Below are positions 41,810-50,176 of a DNA stretch of 64,000 nucleotides, piece by piece (the first letter of the stretch is position 1; each line of letters begins with the position of its first letter). The position numbers and the translations under genes were made by a program. Source of the stretch: Treponema sp. (GTDB lineage Bacteria; Spirochaetota; Spirochaetia; Treponematales; Treponemataceae). The notes below the pieces were generated by a model that saw only the letters and a list, made by a program, of their open reading frames with translations, was not told the DNA's origin and did no database searches. The stretch spans positions 54,056-118,055 of the forward strand of contig JAFYWB010000002.1 of the NCBI GenBank assembly GCA_017549025.1, given 5' to 3'.

Positions 41810-43495
41810 ATGGTGGAGCGGTGCCCAAAAAAAGAGTCTTATTCTTTGCTTGCTCGGTGTGGCATTGCTTTTTCCCTTCTCGTTCTTGCTATATTATTTT
41901 TTGCCCTTCCACAACCAAATATTTTTTCTGTTAATGGTTTTCCCTTTCTTGCTTATTTTGCCCTTATACCAGTTTTTCTTTTAGTTCGTTTTGTATCTTG
42001 GAAGACAGTTTGGCTTTGGGGCATTGCCTACGGTGTTGGTGCCTATTGTCTTTTTACCTATTGGTTGGCTACCTTTCATCCTTTGGGAATTTTTGTAATA
42101 TCCTTCATGTATGGGCTCTATCTTATGGTGGCCTTTCCCCTGCTAAAAGCTGCAGCAAGTCTTTTTCCAAAATGGGGCTGGCTTGTTCAGGGGTTGATAT
42201 GGTGTGCCTACGATTATGTAAAAACCTTAGGTTTTTCTGGATTTCACTACGGTGTTTTAGCTTATTCTCATTGGAGAGTATTACCCCTCATTCAGATTGT
42301 TGATACCGTTGGACTTTGGGGTTTGGACGGACTGATAACCTTTACTTCAGCTTGGTTTACAGGTGTTATTGTAGATGCCTATCGAGCCATGAAGCTGGAA
42401 GGTATTGATAAGGGATTGAAGGCGCTGGTAAAAAAGCTGCCTCAAGCTTGTAAGAAGCACCTTGTTTCTGCCTGTTGCTGGCTAGTGGTTTTTACTGGTG
42501 TATTGATTTATGGATTTGTTTCTCCTGTGGACTATTCTGAAGCGCCTCAGGTGGACGTAGCCCTGATTCAGCAGAATTCAGACCCGTGGGTAGGTGGTGT
42601 GTCTGCTTATCAGCGGGACTTAAAAACCTTGATGCGTCTTTCAGATGCGGCTTTAAAAGAGAATCCTCAGGTGGATTTTGTGGTATGGCCGGAAACAGCC
42701 TTTGTGCCACGGATACAATGGCATTATCAGCACCGATACGAGCGGGATAAGTTCCAGCTGGTGGATGAGCTTTTGCACTTCCTTGATGCTGCTCCTGTTC
42801 CTTTTGTAATTGGCAATGACCACGGTGTTGATGGCCTTGGAAATACTGTTGTTGATTATAACGCTGTATTGCTTTTTACTCCGGGAGAAAATGCTCTGCC
42901 TCCCGTTCCAGATATTTATGGAAAGATGAAACTTGTTCCCTTTACGGAATATTTTCCCTTTGACAAGCAGTTTCCCAAACTGTACCAGATGTTGCTGAAT
43001 GGTGATACCCACATGTGGGAGCCTGGAGTTGAGCCAGTGGTTTTTGAAGTGATGGGAAATGATGGAGCAACAAAAATCAATTTCAGTACACCCATTTGTT
43101 TTGAGGATACCTTCGGTTTTGTGGGACGGCGTTTTGTAAATGCTGGTGCCCAGGCTTTTGTAAATCTTTCCAATGATGCTTGGTCAAAAAGCTTGGCCTG
43201 TCAGTATCAGCATTTGTCCATGGCGGTTTTCCGTTCAGTGGAAAATCGGGTGCCAACAGTTCGTTCTACAACTACTGGTCAAACCTGTATCATTGATCCT
43301 AATGGAAAGATTTTAGCCATGGCAGAGCCCTTTGTGGAAACCTATTTGGTGGGTTCCATTCCGGTTCTGGATAAAACTGAAAAAACAGTATATACTCGTT
43401 TGGGAGATTACGTAGGCGACATTTTTGCAGTGGCCAGTGGACTGTTGTTGGTGATTGGTCTTGTGGTTCGTTGTGTCGCCAGAAAAAGAAAATAA
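41810..43495 (+). CDS. lnt: Apolipoprotein N-acyltransferase Lnt
   Basis: A 561-aa inner-membrane enzyme that adds the third acyl chain to lipoproteins. About eight membrane helices (six within residues 15-230, a last one at about 535-555) flank a periplasmic nitrilase domain. The catalytic triad positions are visible: Glu in FVVWPETAFVPRI, Lys in YGKMKLVPFTEYFPF and Cys in STPICFEDTFGF. Length is slightly above that of E. coli Lnt (512 aa). Confidence 0.93.
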   Translation: MVERCPKKESYSLLARCGIAFSLLVLAILFFALPQPNIFSVNGFPFLAYFALIPVFLLVRFVSWKTVWLWGIAYGVGAYCLFTYWLATFHPLGIFVISFMYGLYLMVAFPLLKAAASLFPKWGWLVQGLIWCAYDYVKTLGFSGFHYGVLAYSHWRVLPLIQIVDTVGLWGLDGLITFTSAWFTGVIVDAYRAMKLEGIDKGLKALVKKLPQACKKHLVSACCWLVVFTGVLIYGFVSPVDYSEAPQVDVALIQQNSDPWVGGVSAYQRDLKTLMRLSDAALKENPQVDFVVWPETAFVPRIQWHYQHRYERDKFQLVDELLHFLDAAPVPFVIGNDHGVDGLGNTVVDYNAVLLFTPGENALPPVPDIYGKMKLVPFTEYFPFDKQFPKLYQMLLNGDTHMWEPGVEPVVFEVMGNDGATKINFSTPICFEDTFGFVGRRFVNAGAQAFVNLSNDAWSKSLACQYQHLSMAVFRSVENRVPTVRSTTTGQTCIIDPNGKILAMAEPFVETYLVGSIPVLDKTEKTVYTRLGDYVGDIFAVASGLLLVIGLVVRCVARKRK

Positions 43496-43506
43496 GAGAG
43501 GGCTCG

Positions 43507-43920
43507 ATGTACTCATTTAATATGAAAGAAGGTAATGTTACCGTTCTTGGTCAAAAAACTGAATTTATTGGTGATTTGGAGTTTAGCGATAACCTTGTTA
43601 TCACTGGGAAGTTTGAAGGAAAGATTGAATCTTCTGGAAACTTGAAAATTGACAAGACGGCTCATTGTCAGGTTACAAAGATTGCTGCTGACTCAATTTT
43701 AGTGGCAGGAGAGGTTGTTGGCGATTTGCACGCTGCATCAAAAATAGAAATTGCTTCTGGAAGCCGTGTAGTGGGAGATATTTCTGCACTTCGTCTGAGA
43801 ATCGACGACAATGTGGATTTCCACGGGCAGGTAACAATGCTTGACGCAGCTCCTGATGTGGATATTTTCTCATTAACAGCAGCTGAATATAAGAAAGCTT
43901 GTACAACATTTAGAGAGTAA
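43507..43920 (+). CDS. Bactofilin
   Basis: A 137-aa bactofilin (DUF583): a right-handed beta-helix of short hydrophobic repeats (FIGDLEFSDNLVITGKFEGK, IESSGNLKIDKTAHC, ILVAGEVVGDLHA, IEIASGSRVVGDISA). Bactofilins polymerise into cytoskeletal filaments that place cell-wall or motility machinery. The ATG at 43507 with GAGAGGG upstream is preferred over the frame start at 43471, which lies inside lnt. It is followed 6 nt later by avtA. Confidence 0.92.
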   Translation: MYSFNMKEGNVTVLGQKTEFIGDLEFSDNLVITGKFEGKIESSGNLKIDKTAHCQVTKIAADSILVAGEVVGDLHAASKIEIASGSRVVGDISALRLRIDDNVDFHGQVTMLDAAPDVDIFSLTAAEYKKACTTFRE

Positions 43921-43926
43921 AGAATC

Positions 43927-45219
43927 ATGAAGTACTCATTTTCAGATTTTGGTAAAAAGCTTACTGGTCATTCCGGTATCTTGCAATTGATGGATGATTT
44001 GGGCCGTCCCTTGCCTGCTGGAGTGACTCCTTATCGTTTAGGGGGCGGAAATCCTGCCCGCGTTCCTGAGGCTGAGGCTATGTTCCGACGGGAAATGGAG
44101 CGGATTATGGCAGAGGAGGGCGGTTTTGAAAAGCTGATTTCCTTGTATGATCCTCCTCAGGGAAGAATTGGTTTTATTGATGCAATGGCAAAGTTTCTTT
44201 CTGAAACCTACGGTTGGAAGGTAGGCCCTGAAAATATTGCCATTACCAACGGAAGTCAGTCAGCCTTCTTCTATCTTTTTAACCTATTTTCAGGAACCTT
44301 TACTGGGGCCGATGGGGTGGAGCATAAAAAGAAGATTCTTTTCCCCTTGGTGCCAGAATATGTAGGCTATGCAGATCAGGGATTGGAGCCAAACTTGATG
44401 GTTTCTATTCCAGCTCGCTGTGAATATTACGATGACAGAAGCTTCAAGTATTTCATTGACTTTGAGCTTTTGGAGTCTTATCTTGCAAACCATGATGATG
44501 TTGGGGCAATGTGTGTTTCTCGTCCCACCAATCCAACAGGAAACGTGTTGACAGATACAGAGATTCACCGCTTAGCAGCCTTGGCCACCAAGTATGACAT
44601 TCCCCTCTTTGTGGATAATGCCTATGGTTTGCCCTTCCCAGATATTGTGTTTATTGATGAGGCTGCTCCCTACTGGGATGAGTCTGTGGTGCTTTCCATG
44701 AGCTTGTCAAAGATTGGTTTGCCTTCCTTGAGAACAGGTATTATTGTGGCCACACCAGAAATTGCTTCTGCCATGGCAAATGTAAATGCCATTGCTGCCT
44801 TGGCATCTGGTTCCGGTGGACAGGCCATTGCCCAGAACTGTATTGCTTCTGGTGAGATTGTGGAAGTGGCAAAAAACTACGTGCAGCCCTTCTATCAGCG
44901 GAAATCTCAGCAGGCTGTAGCTTGGATTCGAGAGTTTTTTGATGGCGGGGATTTTTGGATTCACCGCAGCGAGGGAGCTATCTTCCTTTGGCTGTATCTT
45001 CGGGACTTGAAGATTACCACTTTGGAGTTGTACCGCAAGCTGAAGGAACGAGGCGTGGTAACAGTACCTGGTGAGTATTTCTTCTTTGGAGTTGAAGATC
45101 CAAAAACTACCTGTCATGGTCATTATGACAAGTGCTTGCGAGTAAACTATTCTGGACCAGAAGATGAGGTGCGGGAAGGTTTACGGTTGCTGGCCGAAAT
45201 ATACAAGGAAAATAGATAA
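43927..45219 (+). CDS. avtA: Valine-pyruvate transaminase AvtA
   Basis: A 430-aa PLP-dependent aminotransferase that interconverts valine/2-oxoisovalerate with pyruvate/alanine. AvtA-type features are visible: YRLGGGNPARVPEAE, LYDPPQGRIGFIDAMAKFLS, ITNGSQSAFF, VSRPTNPTGNVLTD, the PLP lysine in SMSLSKIGLPSLRTG, and the C-terminal LRVNYSGPEDEV with the substrate Arg. Length matches the family. It follows the bactofilin gene and ends in a probable terminator. Confidence 0.92.
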   Translation: MKYSFSDFGKKLTGHSGILQLMDDLGRPLPAGVTPYRLGGGNPARVPEAEAMFRREMERIMAEEGGFEKLISLYDPPQGRIGFIDAMAKFLSETYGWKVGPENIAITNGSQSAFFYLFNLFSGTFTGADGVEHKKKILFPLVPEYVGYADQGLEPNLMVSIPARCEYYDDRSFKYFIDFELLESYLANHDDVGAMCVSRPTNPTGNVLTDTEIHRLAALATKYDIPLFVDNAYGLPFPDIVFIDEAAPYWDESVVLSMSLSKIGLPSLRTGIIVATPEIASAMANVNAIAALASGSGGQAIAQNCIASGEIVEVAKNYVQPFYQRKSQQAVAWIREFFDGGDFWIHRSEGAIFLWLYLRDLKITTLELYRKLKERGVVTVPGEYFFFGVEDPKTTCHGHYDKCLRVNYSGPEDEVREGLRLLAEIYKENR

Positions 45220-45254
45220 TTTTTTTATTGGGGCTATTTTATATGACTCAAAAC

Positions 45255-45295
45255 GAGGGGCTGCTGAAAACAACTTTGGCGGCCTCAGTTTTTTT
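45255..45295 (+). terminator. Terminator or attenuator between avtA and the ABC operon
   Basis: GAGG(GG)CTGCTG pairs with TGGCGGCCTC (wobble pairs and a 2-nt bulge), followed by AGTTTTTTT. It ends avtA transcription or acts in the leader of the transporter operon 22 nt upstream of the first ATG. Confidence 0.65.
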
Positions 45296-45316
45296 GCATC
45301 ATGTTGGAGGTTTTTT

Positions 45317-46366
45317 ATGAGTAAATATAATCGAGTTCTTATGGTTAGTGCTGTCTTTATGCTGATGGCAACTATCGTTTTTGCTGGTGGAAAGAAGGAT
45401 GGGGGAGATGTTCCTAGTAGTGAGGCTCCTTCAGCTGGAAATCGCACCATCAATGTTGCTGCTTTGAACGGTCCTAGTGGCATTCCCATGGCCTATTTGT
45501 TTGAGAATCAGAGCCAGGTTTCTGGAGCTGATTTCCAGTTCCACGTGGTGGCGGGAGCTGATGTACTTTTGCCCAAGCTTTTGAAGGGTGAAATCGATGC
45601 GGGAATCCTTCCTCCAAACGTGGCTGCAAAGGTCTTTACCAAAAATAACGGAGCCCTTGTGGTGGCTGCAGTTATGGGACAGGGAATGCTGAATCTGATT
45701 ACAAAGGATGACTCCATTGTTTCCTTGTCTGACTTGAAGGGAAAGACCGTCAATGTGGCAGGACAGGGAGCTACTCCTGAATACATGTTCCGCTATTTGC
45801 TAAAAGCTAACGGCATTACAATTGCTACTGATGGAACTGCTCCTGATGCCGACTCAGTTGCCTTGGATTTTTCTGTGCCTGCAGCTGAAATTGCAGCGGC
45901 TTTGTTGTCTGGCAAAATCCAATATGCTGTTGTTCCAGAGCCTTTTTCCACAGTGGCTACCACTAAGGATGCTTCTGTTCGCAGGGCAATCAACCTGCAA
46001 CAGGAATATGCTGCTTTGAATAAGGCTGCTGGCAAAGATTCTGAAACCTTCCCCATGACAGTGCTGGTAGCACGAAAGGAGCTGGCAGAAAAATCTCCTG
46101 AGATTCTCCGTAGCTTGCTGGCAAGTGCAAAAAATGCTGTGGATTGGACCGCATCCAATCCTTCTGAGGCGGGAAAGCTGGTAGAGACCCACACCTTGGG
46201 CTTGCAGGCTCCCATCGCCACAAAGGTAATTCCCAATGGTGCTTATGTGTTCATCCCTGCTACAGAAGCTCGTCCTCAGCTGGAAGAACTTTTCTCCATT
46301 TTCTTGGACTTTGCCCCTGATGCAATCGGCGGTGTACTTCCCACCGACGGCTTTTATTTTGAATGA
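45317..46366 (+). CDS. ABC transporter substrate-binding protein (SsuA/NMT1-like)
   Basis: A 349-aa periplasmic binding protein. The ATG at 45317 follows GGAGG with 6-nt spacing; the frame is open further upstream, into avtA. The signal peptide ends in VFAGGKKDGG, where many treponemal binding proteins have a lipobox Cys; here there is none, so the protein would be a soluble periplasmic one cleaved by signal peptidase I. The mature part has the NMT1/SsuA layout (LNGPSGIPMAYLF, GEIDAGILPPNVAA, LKGKTVNVAGQGATPEYMFRY, AVVPEPF). The ligand, nitrate/sulphonate/thiamine-precursor type, cannot be read. It overlaps the permease gene by 4 nt. Confidence 0.87.
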   Translation: MSKYNRVLMVSAVFMLMATIVFAGGKKDGGDVPSSEAPSAGNRTINVAALNGPSGIPMAYLFENQSQVSGADFQFHVVAGADVLLPKLLKGEIDAGILPPNVAAKVFTKNNGALVVAAVMGQGMLNLITKDDSIVSLSDLKGKTVNVAGQGATPEYMFRYLLKANGITIATDGTAPDADSVALDFSVPAAEIAAALLSGKIQYAVVPEPFSTVATTKDASVRRAINLQQEYAALNKAAGKDSETFPMTVLVARKELAEKSPEILRSLLASAKNAVDWTASNPSEAGKLVETHTLGLQAPIATKVIPNGAYVFIPATEARPQLEELFSIFLDFAPDAIGGVLPTDGFYFE

Positions 46367-47139
46367 TGGGTAAAAAATTTCTGCAGCGGCGAGACGTGGC
46401 CATTCTTTTGTCTATAGGTACCATTTTGGTAGTTTGGCAGATTTTGGCTATGGTAATAAATTCTCCCCTCATATTGCCATTACCGAAAGAAACACTGAAA
46501 GCTTTACTACAAGACATCGGTAAGCCTCTGTTTTGGCAACATGTGGGGGCTACCGCCTGCAGAAGCTTGGTGGCCTTTGGAATCTCTGTGGTGGTAGGTA
46601 CGCTTTTAGGTGCTGCTGCTGGAGCAAGTGACAGTGTTCATAATCTTCTTGATTTTCCTTTGGCCATGATGCGGGCAACTCCCGTGGTGTCCTTTATTCT
46701 TCTGGCTCTCTTTTGGTTCGGTTCCTCCCTTGTTCCAATTTTTGTGGCCATGGTCATGAGCCTTCCAGTAATGATTAGTGCAGTAGAAACTGGAATCAAG
46801 AATACCAACAAGGATTTGATTGCCTGCTGCCGTGTCTATGGATTTTCCACAGGGAAAATGCTGCGTCATCTGTATTTTCCTTCCTGCAAGCCCTATTTTT
46901 TTTCAGGCAGCCTTGCAGCCTTTGGATTAAGCTGGAAGGTGGTGGCGGCAGCCGAGGTGATTAGTCTTCCTCACCGTTCAGCAGGAACGTTGCTGCAAAA
47001 TGCCAAGGTTCATTTAGAAACAGCTCAGGTTTTTGCCATCACCTTGGTGCTGGTTATTTTGAGCTTTGTTTTAGAAAGTCTTTTTTCCGTTATTTTGCAT
47101 CGGCGGGGACTTTTGACTGGAGGAAAGGCCACAAAATGA
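46363..47139 (+). CDS. ABC transporter permease (SsuC/TauC-like)
   Basis: A 258-aa permease with six predicted membrane helices and the cytoplasmic EAA-like loop (ACCRVYGFSTGKMLRHLYFPSC, about 150-170) that docks on the ATPase. Residue pattern and size match the BPD_transp_1 family used for taurine/sulphonate or HMP uptake. The start overlaps the binding-protein stop, and the stop overlaps the ATPase start. Confidence 0.9.
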   Translation: MMGKKFLQRRDVAILLSIGTILVVWQILAMVINSPLILPLPKETLKALLQDIGKPLFWQHVGATACRSLVAFGISVVVGTLLGAAAGASDSVHNLLDFPLAMMRATPVVSFILLALFWFGSSLVPIFVAMVMSLPVMISAVETGIKNTNKDLIACCRVYGFSTGKMLRHLYFPSCKPYFFSGSLAAFGLSWKVVAAAEVISLPHRSAGTLLQNAKVHLETAQVFAITLVLVILSFVLESLFSVILHRRGLLTGGKATK

Positions 47140-47885
47140 AGGATGTACATGAAACCCACGGTTTGGAAAATATTGAAGTAAAAAATCTTTGGCTCAAACG
47201 GGGAAATTACCAGATTTTCAAGGATTTTTCCTACAGCTTCCCTGCTGGAAAGGTTACGGCCTTGATGGCATCCTCAGGAGCAGGAAAAACGAGCCTCTTG
47301 GATTGCATTGCTGGTCTTTTGCAGCCAAATCAGGGAAGTATTTCTGGTGGTGGTTCTGTATCCTATCTTTTTCAAGAACCTCGGCTTTTGCCCTGGTATT
47401 CACTGGAAAAAAACGTGATGCTACCAGTGGAATCCTTGCTGGGACGAGAGACTGCAAAAGAAAGAAGTGATACTTTTTTGAAAGCAGTAAATCTGGAAGA
47501 AAAGATTGATGCATTGCCTACCCAATGTTCTGGTGGTCAGCGGCAACGTTGTGCCATTGCCAGAGCCTTTGCTTTTCCCTCCACCGTTTTGTTGATGGAT
47601 GAGGCTTTTCAGGCTCAGGATATTAAGCTGAAGCTTCTGCTGATGGAGCTGACAGAACAGCTTCTGGAAAAGGAGGGAAGGACTGCCCTGCTAGTAACCC
47701 ATGATGTGTCAGAAGCCTTGGCACTGGCTCACCATGTGGTAGTTCTTGCTGGCAGTCCTTTGCAGGTGGTGGGGGAGTTTGAGGGTGCCTCTAAAAGCCA
47801 GTCCATGAGCCAGCGATATATTCAGAGTGATTCCAATTCAGCAAAAAGCCGACAAGCAATCCTCAAACTCCTGTGTGAGTCCTAA
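47136..47885 (+). CDS. ABC transporter ATP-binding protein (SsuB/TauB-like)
   Basis: A 249-aa ATPase. Walker A is ASSGAGKTSLLD, the Q-loop is in LFQEPRLLPW, the signature is SGGQRQRCAIARAF, Walker B is VLLMDEAFQAQD and the switch His is in LLVTHDVSEAL. Normally the Walker B/D-loop reads DEPF..LD; here the Pro is Ala. It completes a three-gene import operon, 10 nt before a convergent gene. Confidence 0.92.
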   Translation: MKDVHETHGLENIEVKNLWLKRGNYQIFKDFSYSFPAGKVTALMASSGAGKTSLLDCIAGLLQPNQGSISGGGSVSYLFQEPRLLPWYSLEKNVMLPVESLLGRETAKERSDTFLKAVNLEEKIDALPTQCSGGQRQRCAIARAFAFPSTVLLMDEAFQAQDIKLKLLLMELTEQLLEKEGRTALLVTHDVSEALALAHHVVVLAGSPLQVVGEFEGASKSQSMSQRYIQSDSNSAKSRQAILKLLCES

Positions 47886-47894
47886 AAAAAGGCT

Positions 47895-49796
47895 TTATGA
47901 ATCAGCCTTTTCCAAAAGCTCTGTTTCCCAAGCCAGCAATGCTTTTTCCATCTGCTTGTTGCTACCACGAACATCGCAGAGAATACGGAATACTGGCTCT
48001 GTACCACTTCCACGCATCCAGATAAAACCTGCTCCCTTTCCTGCTGCATCTTTGAACAGAATTTTCAGTCCACCCTTGCCAGAAAGGCTATAATCGGTAA
48101 GATTTCGAGTTTCCTTGGTGCCGTTATTGCAGATGGCTTCGTAGGCTACAATGCCGTAGTCCTTTGCCAGAGCTTCTTTTTTTTGCTGCCAGCTCGCTTC
48201 AAACTCCTTCTGGAATCGAGCTTTCAGTTTACCGTGATCGGTAGTCTTGATTTTCAGCAGGGCTCGACTTTCTGAAACACCAGTAGTGGTGTACACAGGC
48301 AAGGTTGCAATGATATCTGCCAAGGTAAAATCTGCCTTGTAGGCTGCTTCCTGACCGGACTTGCAGCACCAGCGGTGGAACAATCCCTGCTTGACTGTGC
48401 CATCTGCCTGGGTGGTGTCTTGTATTGCCAAAAGCTTCACCAAAGCAAAGATAGTGTTAATGGGGTCACGAACAGCTGCTGGGTGGGTGATGTTTCCACC
48501 GTTGGAGCCTTCTCCCAAAATGGGAACGGTATAGCCTTTTTGTCGTGCTTCACGAGCCAGGTTTACTACATTTGCCTCTCCTACCTCTGCTCGGAAAACA
48601 GTGGCGTCAAAGGCAGTAGCAATTTCTTCGATTCGCATGGAGGTGGGATCGTTTACAGAAACTCCTGCCTTGGCCTTTTCGCCTGTTGATTCATTTCTGT
48701 AGTCAAGATAAGCCAATTCTGCCAACACAGAAAGGGCGAATACCTCCTGGGCCTTCAGTACCTGACTTTTTCCACTTGCATCATCCCAGTACACAATGTT
48801 TCCTCGGTCACCATCACAGTCTGGCATATAACCCAAGGTAACGGCGGGATTGGTGGGCTTTTGATCTTCCATGAAACGGGCACAGTGAACAAGATTTTCT
48901 GGTTCAGGAATGATGGCGTGGACAATGTTTCGAGGCTTGTTGTTGATGGCATCAAATCCAATGCCACATTCAGGAAGGAAGTCCTTGTCGATGGAAAGGG
49001 TTCTAGCAGAGCCGTTCATGTCGCAGGATACTGACAGGGGCTTTTTCTTTGTGGTTTGAGCAATAAGGTCAAAGAAGGCCTGTTGCTGCTGCTGGTCATC
49101 TGTTCCTGATACCACAAGGCGAGTAAAGTCACGGTAGCTGGCTACAGCACGAGCCTTGCAACTGGCGCTGTCTGCAAAGATTTTCTGGATAGCTTCTTCT
49201 GAACAAGCTGCCACCAGCTGGGAAGCCAGAGAAACGGATTCACTATTGTTACAAAGCTGGGTAAAGGCTGCGGTCAGCTTTGCTGTTTCTTCTCCAGGAA
49301 GCACGCCACCATCGTTCAAGCCGAATTTAATGCCGTTGTGTCCCACAGGGTTGTGGCTGGCAGAAACGTATACAAAACCGTCAAGCTGGCGACTATAGGC
49401 CATGATTTCGGGAGCGGCAGTGATAAAAAGATACTCTACCTGAATGCCACGGCCAGCCAAAACTCTGGCAATAATATCTCCAATCTGAGTTCCAGTAGGG
49501 CGGGCATCAAGTCCCAGAGCGATTTTACAGTTAGGGCCGCACCGCTGGATAATGTAATCTGCAAAGACCTGGGCAATGAGGGCAGAAAGCACGCCATTTG
49601 CAGCTCCAATCTCTGCTGTAGCATCTTCTTCATCTCCAGAAATGGCAAAAACCTTTCGCCATCCTGAGGCAGAAAGAATCATTGCACTGAACTCCTTCTG
49701 TAATTCTGCCAGTGTAGGCAGCTGACTCTGTTCTGATAAAGGAGTAACCTGGGGGTCTCCCAACTGAAATCCTGTCTGAGCGTCATACATCACCAT
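47895..49796 (-). CDS. Phosphoglucomutase/phosphomannomutase family protein, long form
   Basis: A 633-aa alpha-D-phosphohexomutase. The phosphoserine loop is VSASHNPVGHNGIKFGLNDG, the metal loop PDCDGDRGNIV, the sugar loop EGSNGGNITHP and the phosphate loop MRGSGTEPVFRI. It is longer than standard enzymes and distant from the mutase at 15696-17465, so a different substrate (for example a sugar with an N-acetyl or other modification) is possible. GGAGG sits 6 nt before the ATG and a promoter lies upstream. It is the only gene of its unit. Confidence 0.88.
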   Translation of the reverse strand: MVMYDAQTGFQLGDPQVTPLSEQSQLPTLAELQKEFSAMILSASGWRKVFAISGDEEDATAEIGAANGVLSALIAQVFADYIIQRCGPNCKIALGLDARPTGTQIGDIIARVLAGRGIQVEYLFITAAPEIMAYSRQLDGFVYVSASHNPVGHNGIKFGLNDGGVLPGEETAKLTAAFTQLCNNSESVSLASQLVAACSEEAIQKIFADSASCKARAVASYRDFTRLVVSGTDDQQQQQAFFDLIAQTTKKKPLSVSCDMNGSARTLSIDKDFLPECGIGFDAINNKPRNIVHAIIPEPENLVHCARFMEDQKPTNPAVTLGYMPDCDGDRGNIVYWDDASGKSQVLKAQEVFALSVLAELAYLDYRNESTGEKAKAGVSVNDPTSMRIEEIATAFDATVFRAEVGEANVVNLAREARQKGYTVPILGEGSNGGNITHPAAVRDPINTIFALVKLLAIQDTTQADGTVKQGLFHRWCCKSGQEAAYKADFTLADIIATLPVYTTTGVSESRALLKIKTTDHGKLKARFQKEFEASWQQKKEALAKDYGIVAYEAICNNGTKETRNLTDYSLSGKGGLKILFKDAAGKGAGFIWMRGSGTEPVFRILCDVRGSNKQMEKALLAWETELLEKADS

Positions 49797-49819
49797 AGTG
49801 AACCTCCAAATGATACTCT

Positions 49820-49848
49820 ATTGTACATCATGGTAGACAATGAATCAA
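49820..49848 (-). promoter_or_regulatory. Promoter of the long phosphohexomutase gene
   Basis: On the minus strand TTGATT (49848-49843) and TACAAT (49825-49820) have a 17-nt spacer. Confidence 0.65.
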
Positions 49849-49960
49849 GGAAGGGCTGAGAAGGATGGGTGTTGCGGTTTTCCCGGGATAAGCAATTCTT
49901 TCAAAAAAATCGTAATTTTTTTCATTTTTTTGTAACCCTCTCATTCTTTAGTGGTTTGTT

Positions 49961-50044
49961 TTATAGATTGCAAAAGCAACAACAATCACCGCAGTTTCTA
50001 CAGAAACGTGCAGCTGCACACACTGCATGTTCTGATTTCTGCAT
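49961..50044 (-). CDS. Possible Cys-rich micro-protein
   Basis: A 27-codon frame with GGAG 9 nt and AGGAGG immediately before its ATG codes for a peptide with seven Cys (positions 9, 15, 18, 21, 22, 23 and 25; FCRNCGDCCCFCNL at the end). The good ribosome site and metal-binding-like Cys spacing suggest it may be real. There is no clear promoter, and the phosphohexomutase promoter lies downstream of it. The 380-nt gap (49797-50176) otherwise holds T-rich sequence, a terminator and a sigma-28-like promoter. Confidence 0.3.
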   Translation of the reverse strand: MQKSEHAVCAAARFCRNCGDCCCFCNL

Positions 50045-50064
50045 CCTCCTCTCCTTTTTTTTGT

Positions 50065-50100
50065 GAGGGCTTGGTAAGTTTTACCAGGCCCTCTTTTTTT
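50065..50100 (+). terminator. Strong terminator without an obvious upstream gene
   Basis: GAGGGCTTGGTAA (50065-50077) and TTACCAGGCCCTC (50081-50093) pair over 13 bp (one G-T) around a 3-nt loop, followed by TTTTTTT. No plus-strand gene lies within the preceding 260 nt, so it may end a small RNA or protect the flgN promoter from read-through. Confidence 0.85.
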
Positions 50101-50113
50101 ATTTATTTTCCTT

Positions 50114-50139
50114 TATAACTTAGCAGTTTCTGCCGATAT
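50114..50139 (+). promoter_or_regulatory. Candidate sigma-28 promoter of flgN-flgK-flgL
   Basis: GCCGATAT (50132-50139), within TGCCGATATA, with a degenerate TATAA at 50114-50118. The predicted start of transcription at about 50146 gives a 30-nt leader holding the GGAGG used by flgN. Confidence 0.55.
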
Positions 50140-50176
50140 AATAATGAAGAATTATGGATTCATGGAGGATGCCTTT

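Noticed and set aside
45220..45316. TPP or other riboswitch upstream of the ABC transporter operon
   Set aside because: The gap is under 100 nt and holds only a terminator-type hairpin; conserved aptamer motifs such as CTGAGA or ACCTGATC are absent.
49869..50066. 65-codon plus-strand frame before flgN
   Set aside because: Low-complexity Phe/Gln-rich translation of T-rich DNA, no ribosome site, and it runs into the terminator stem.
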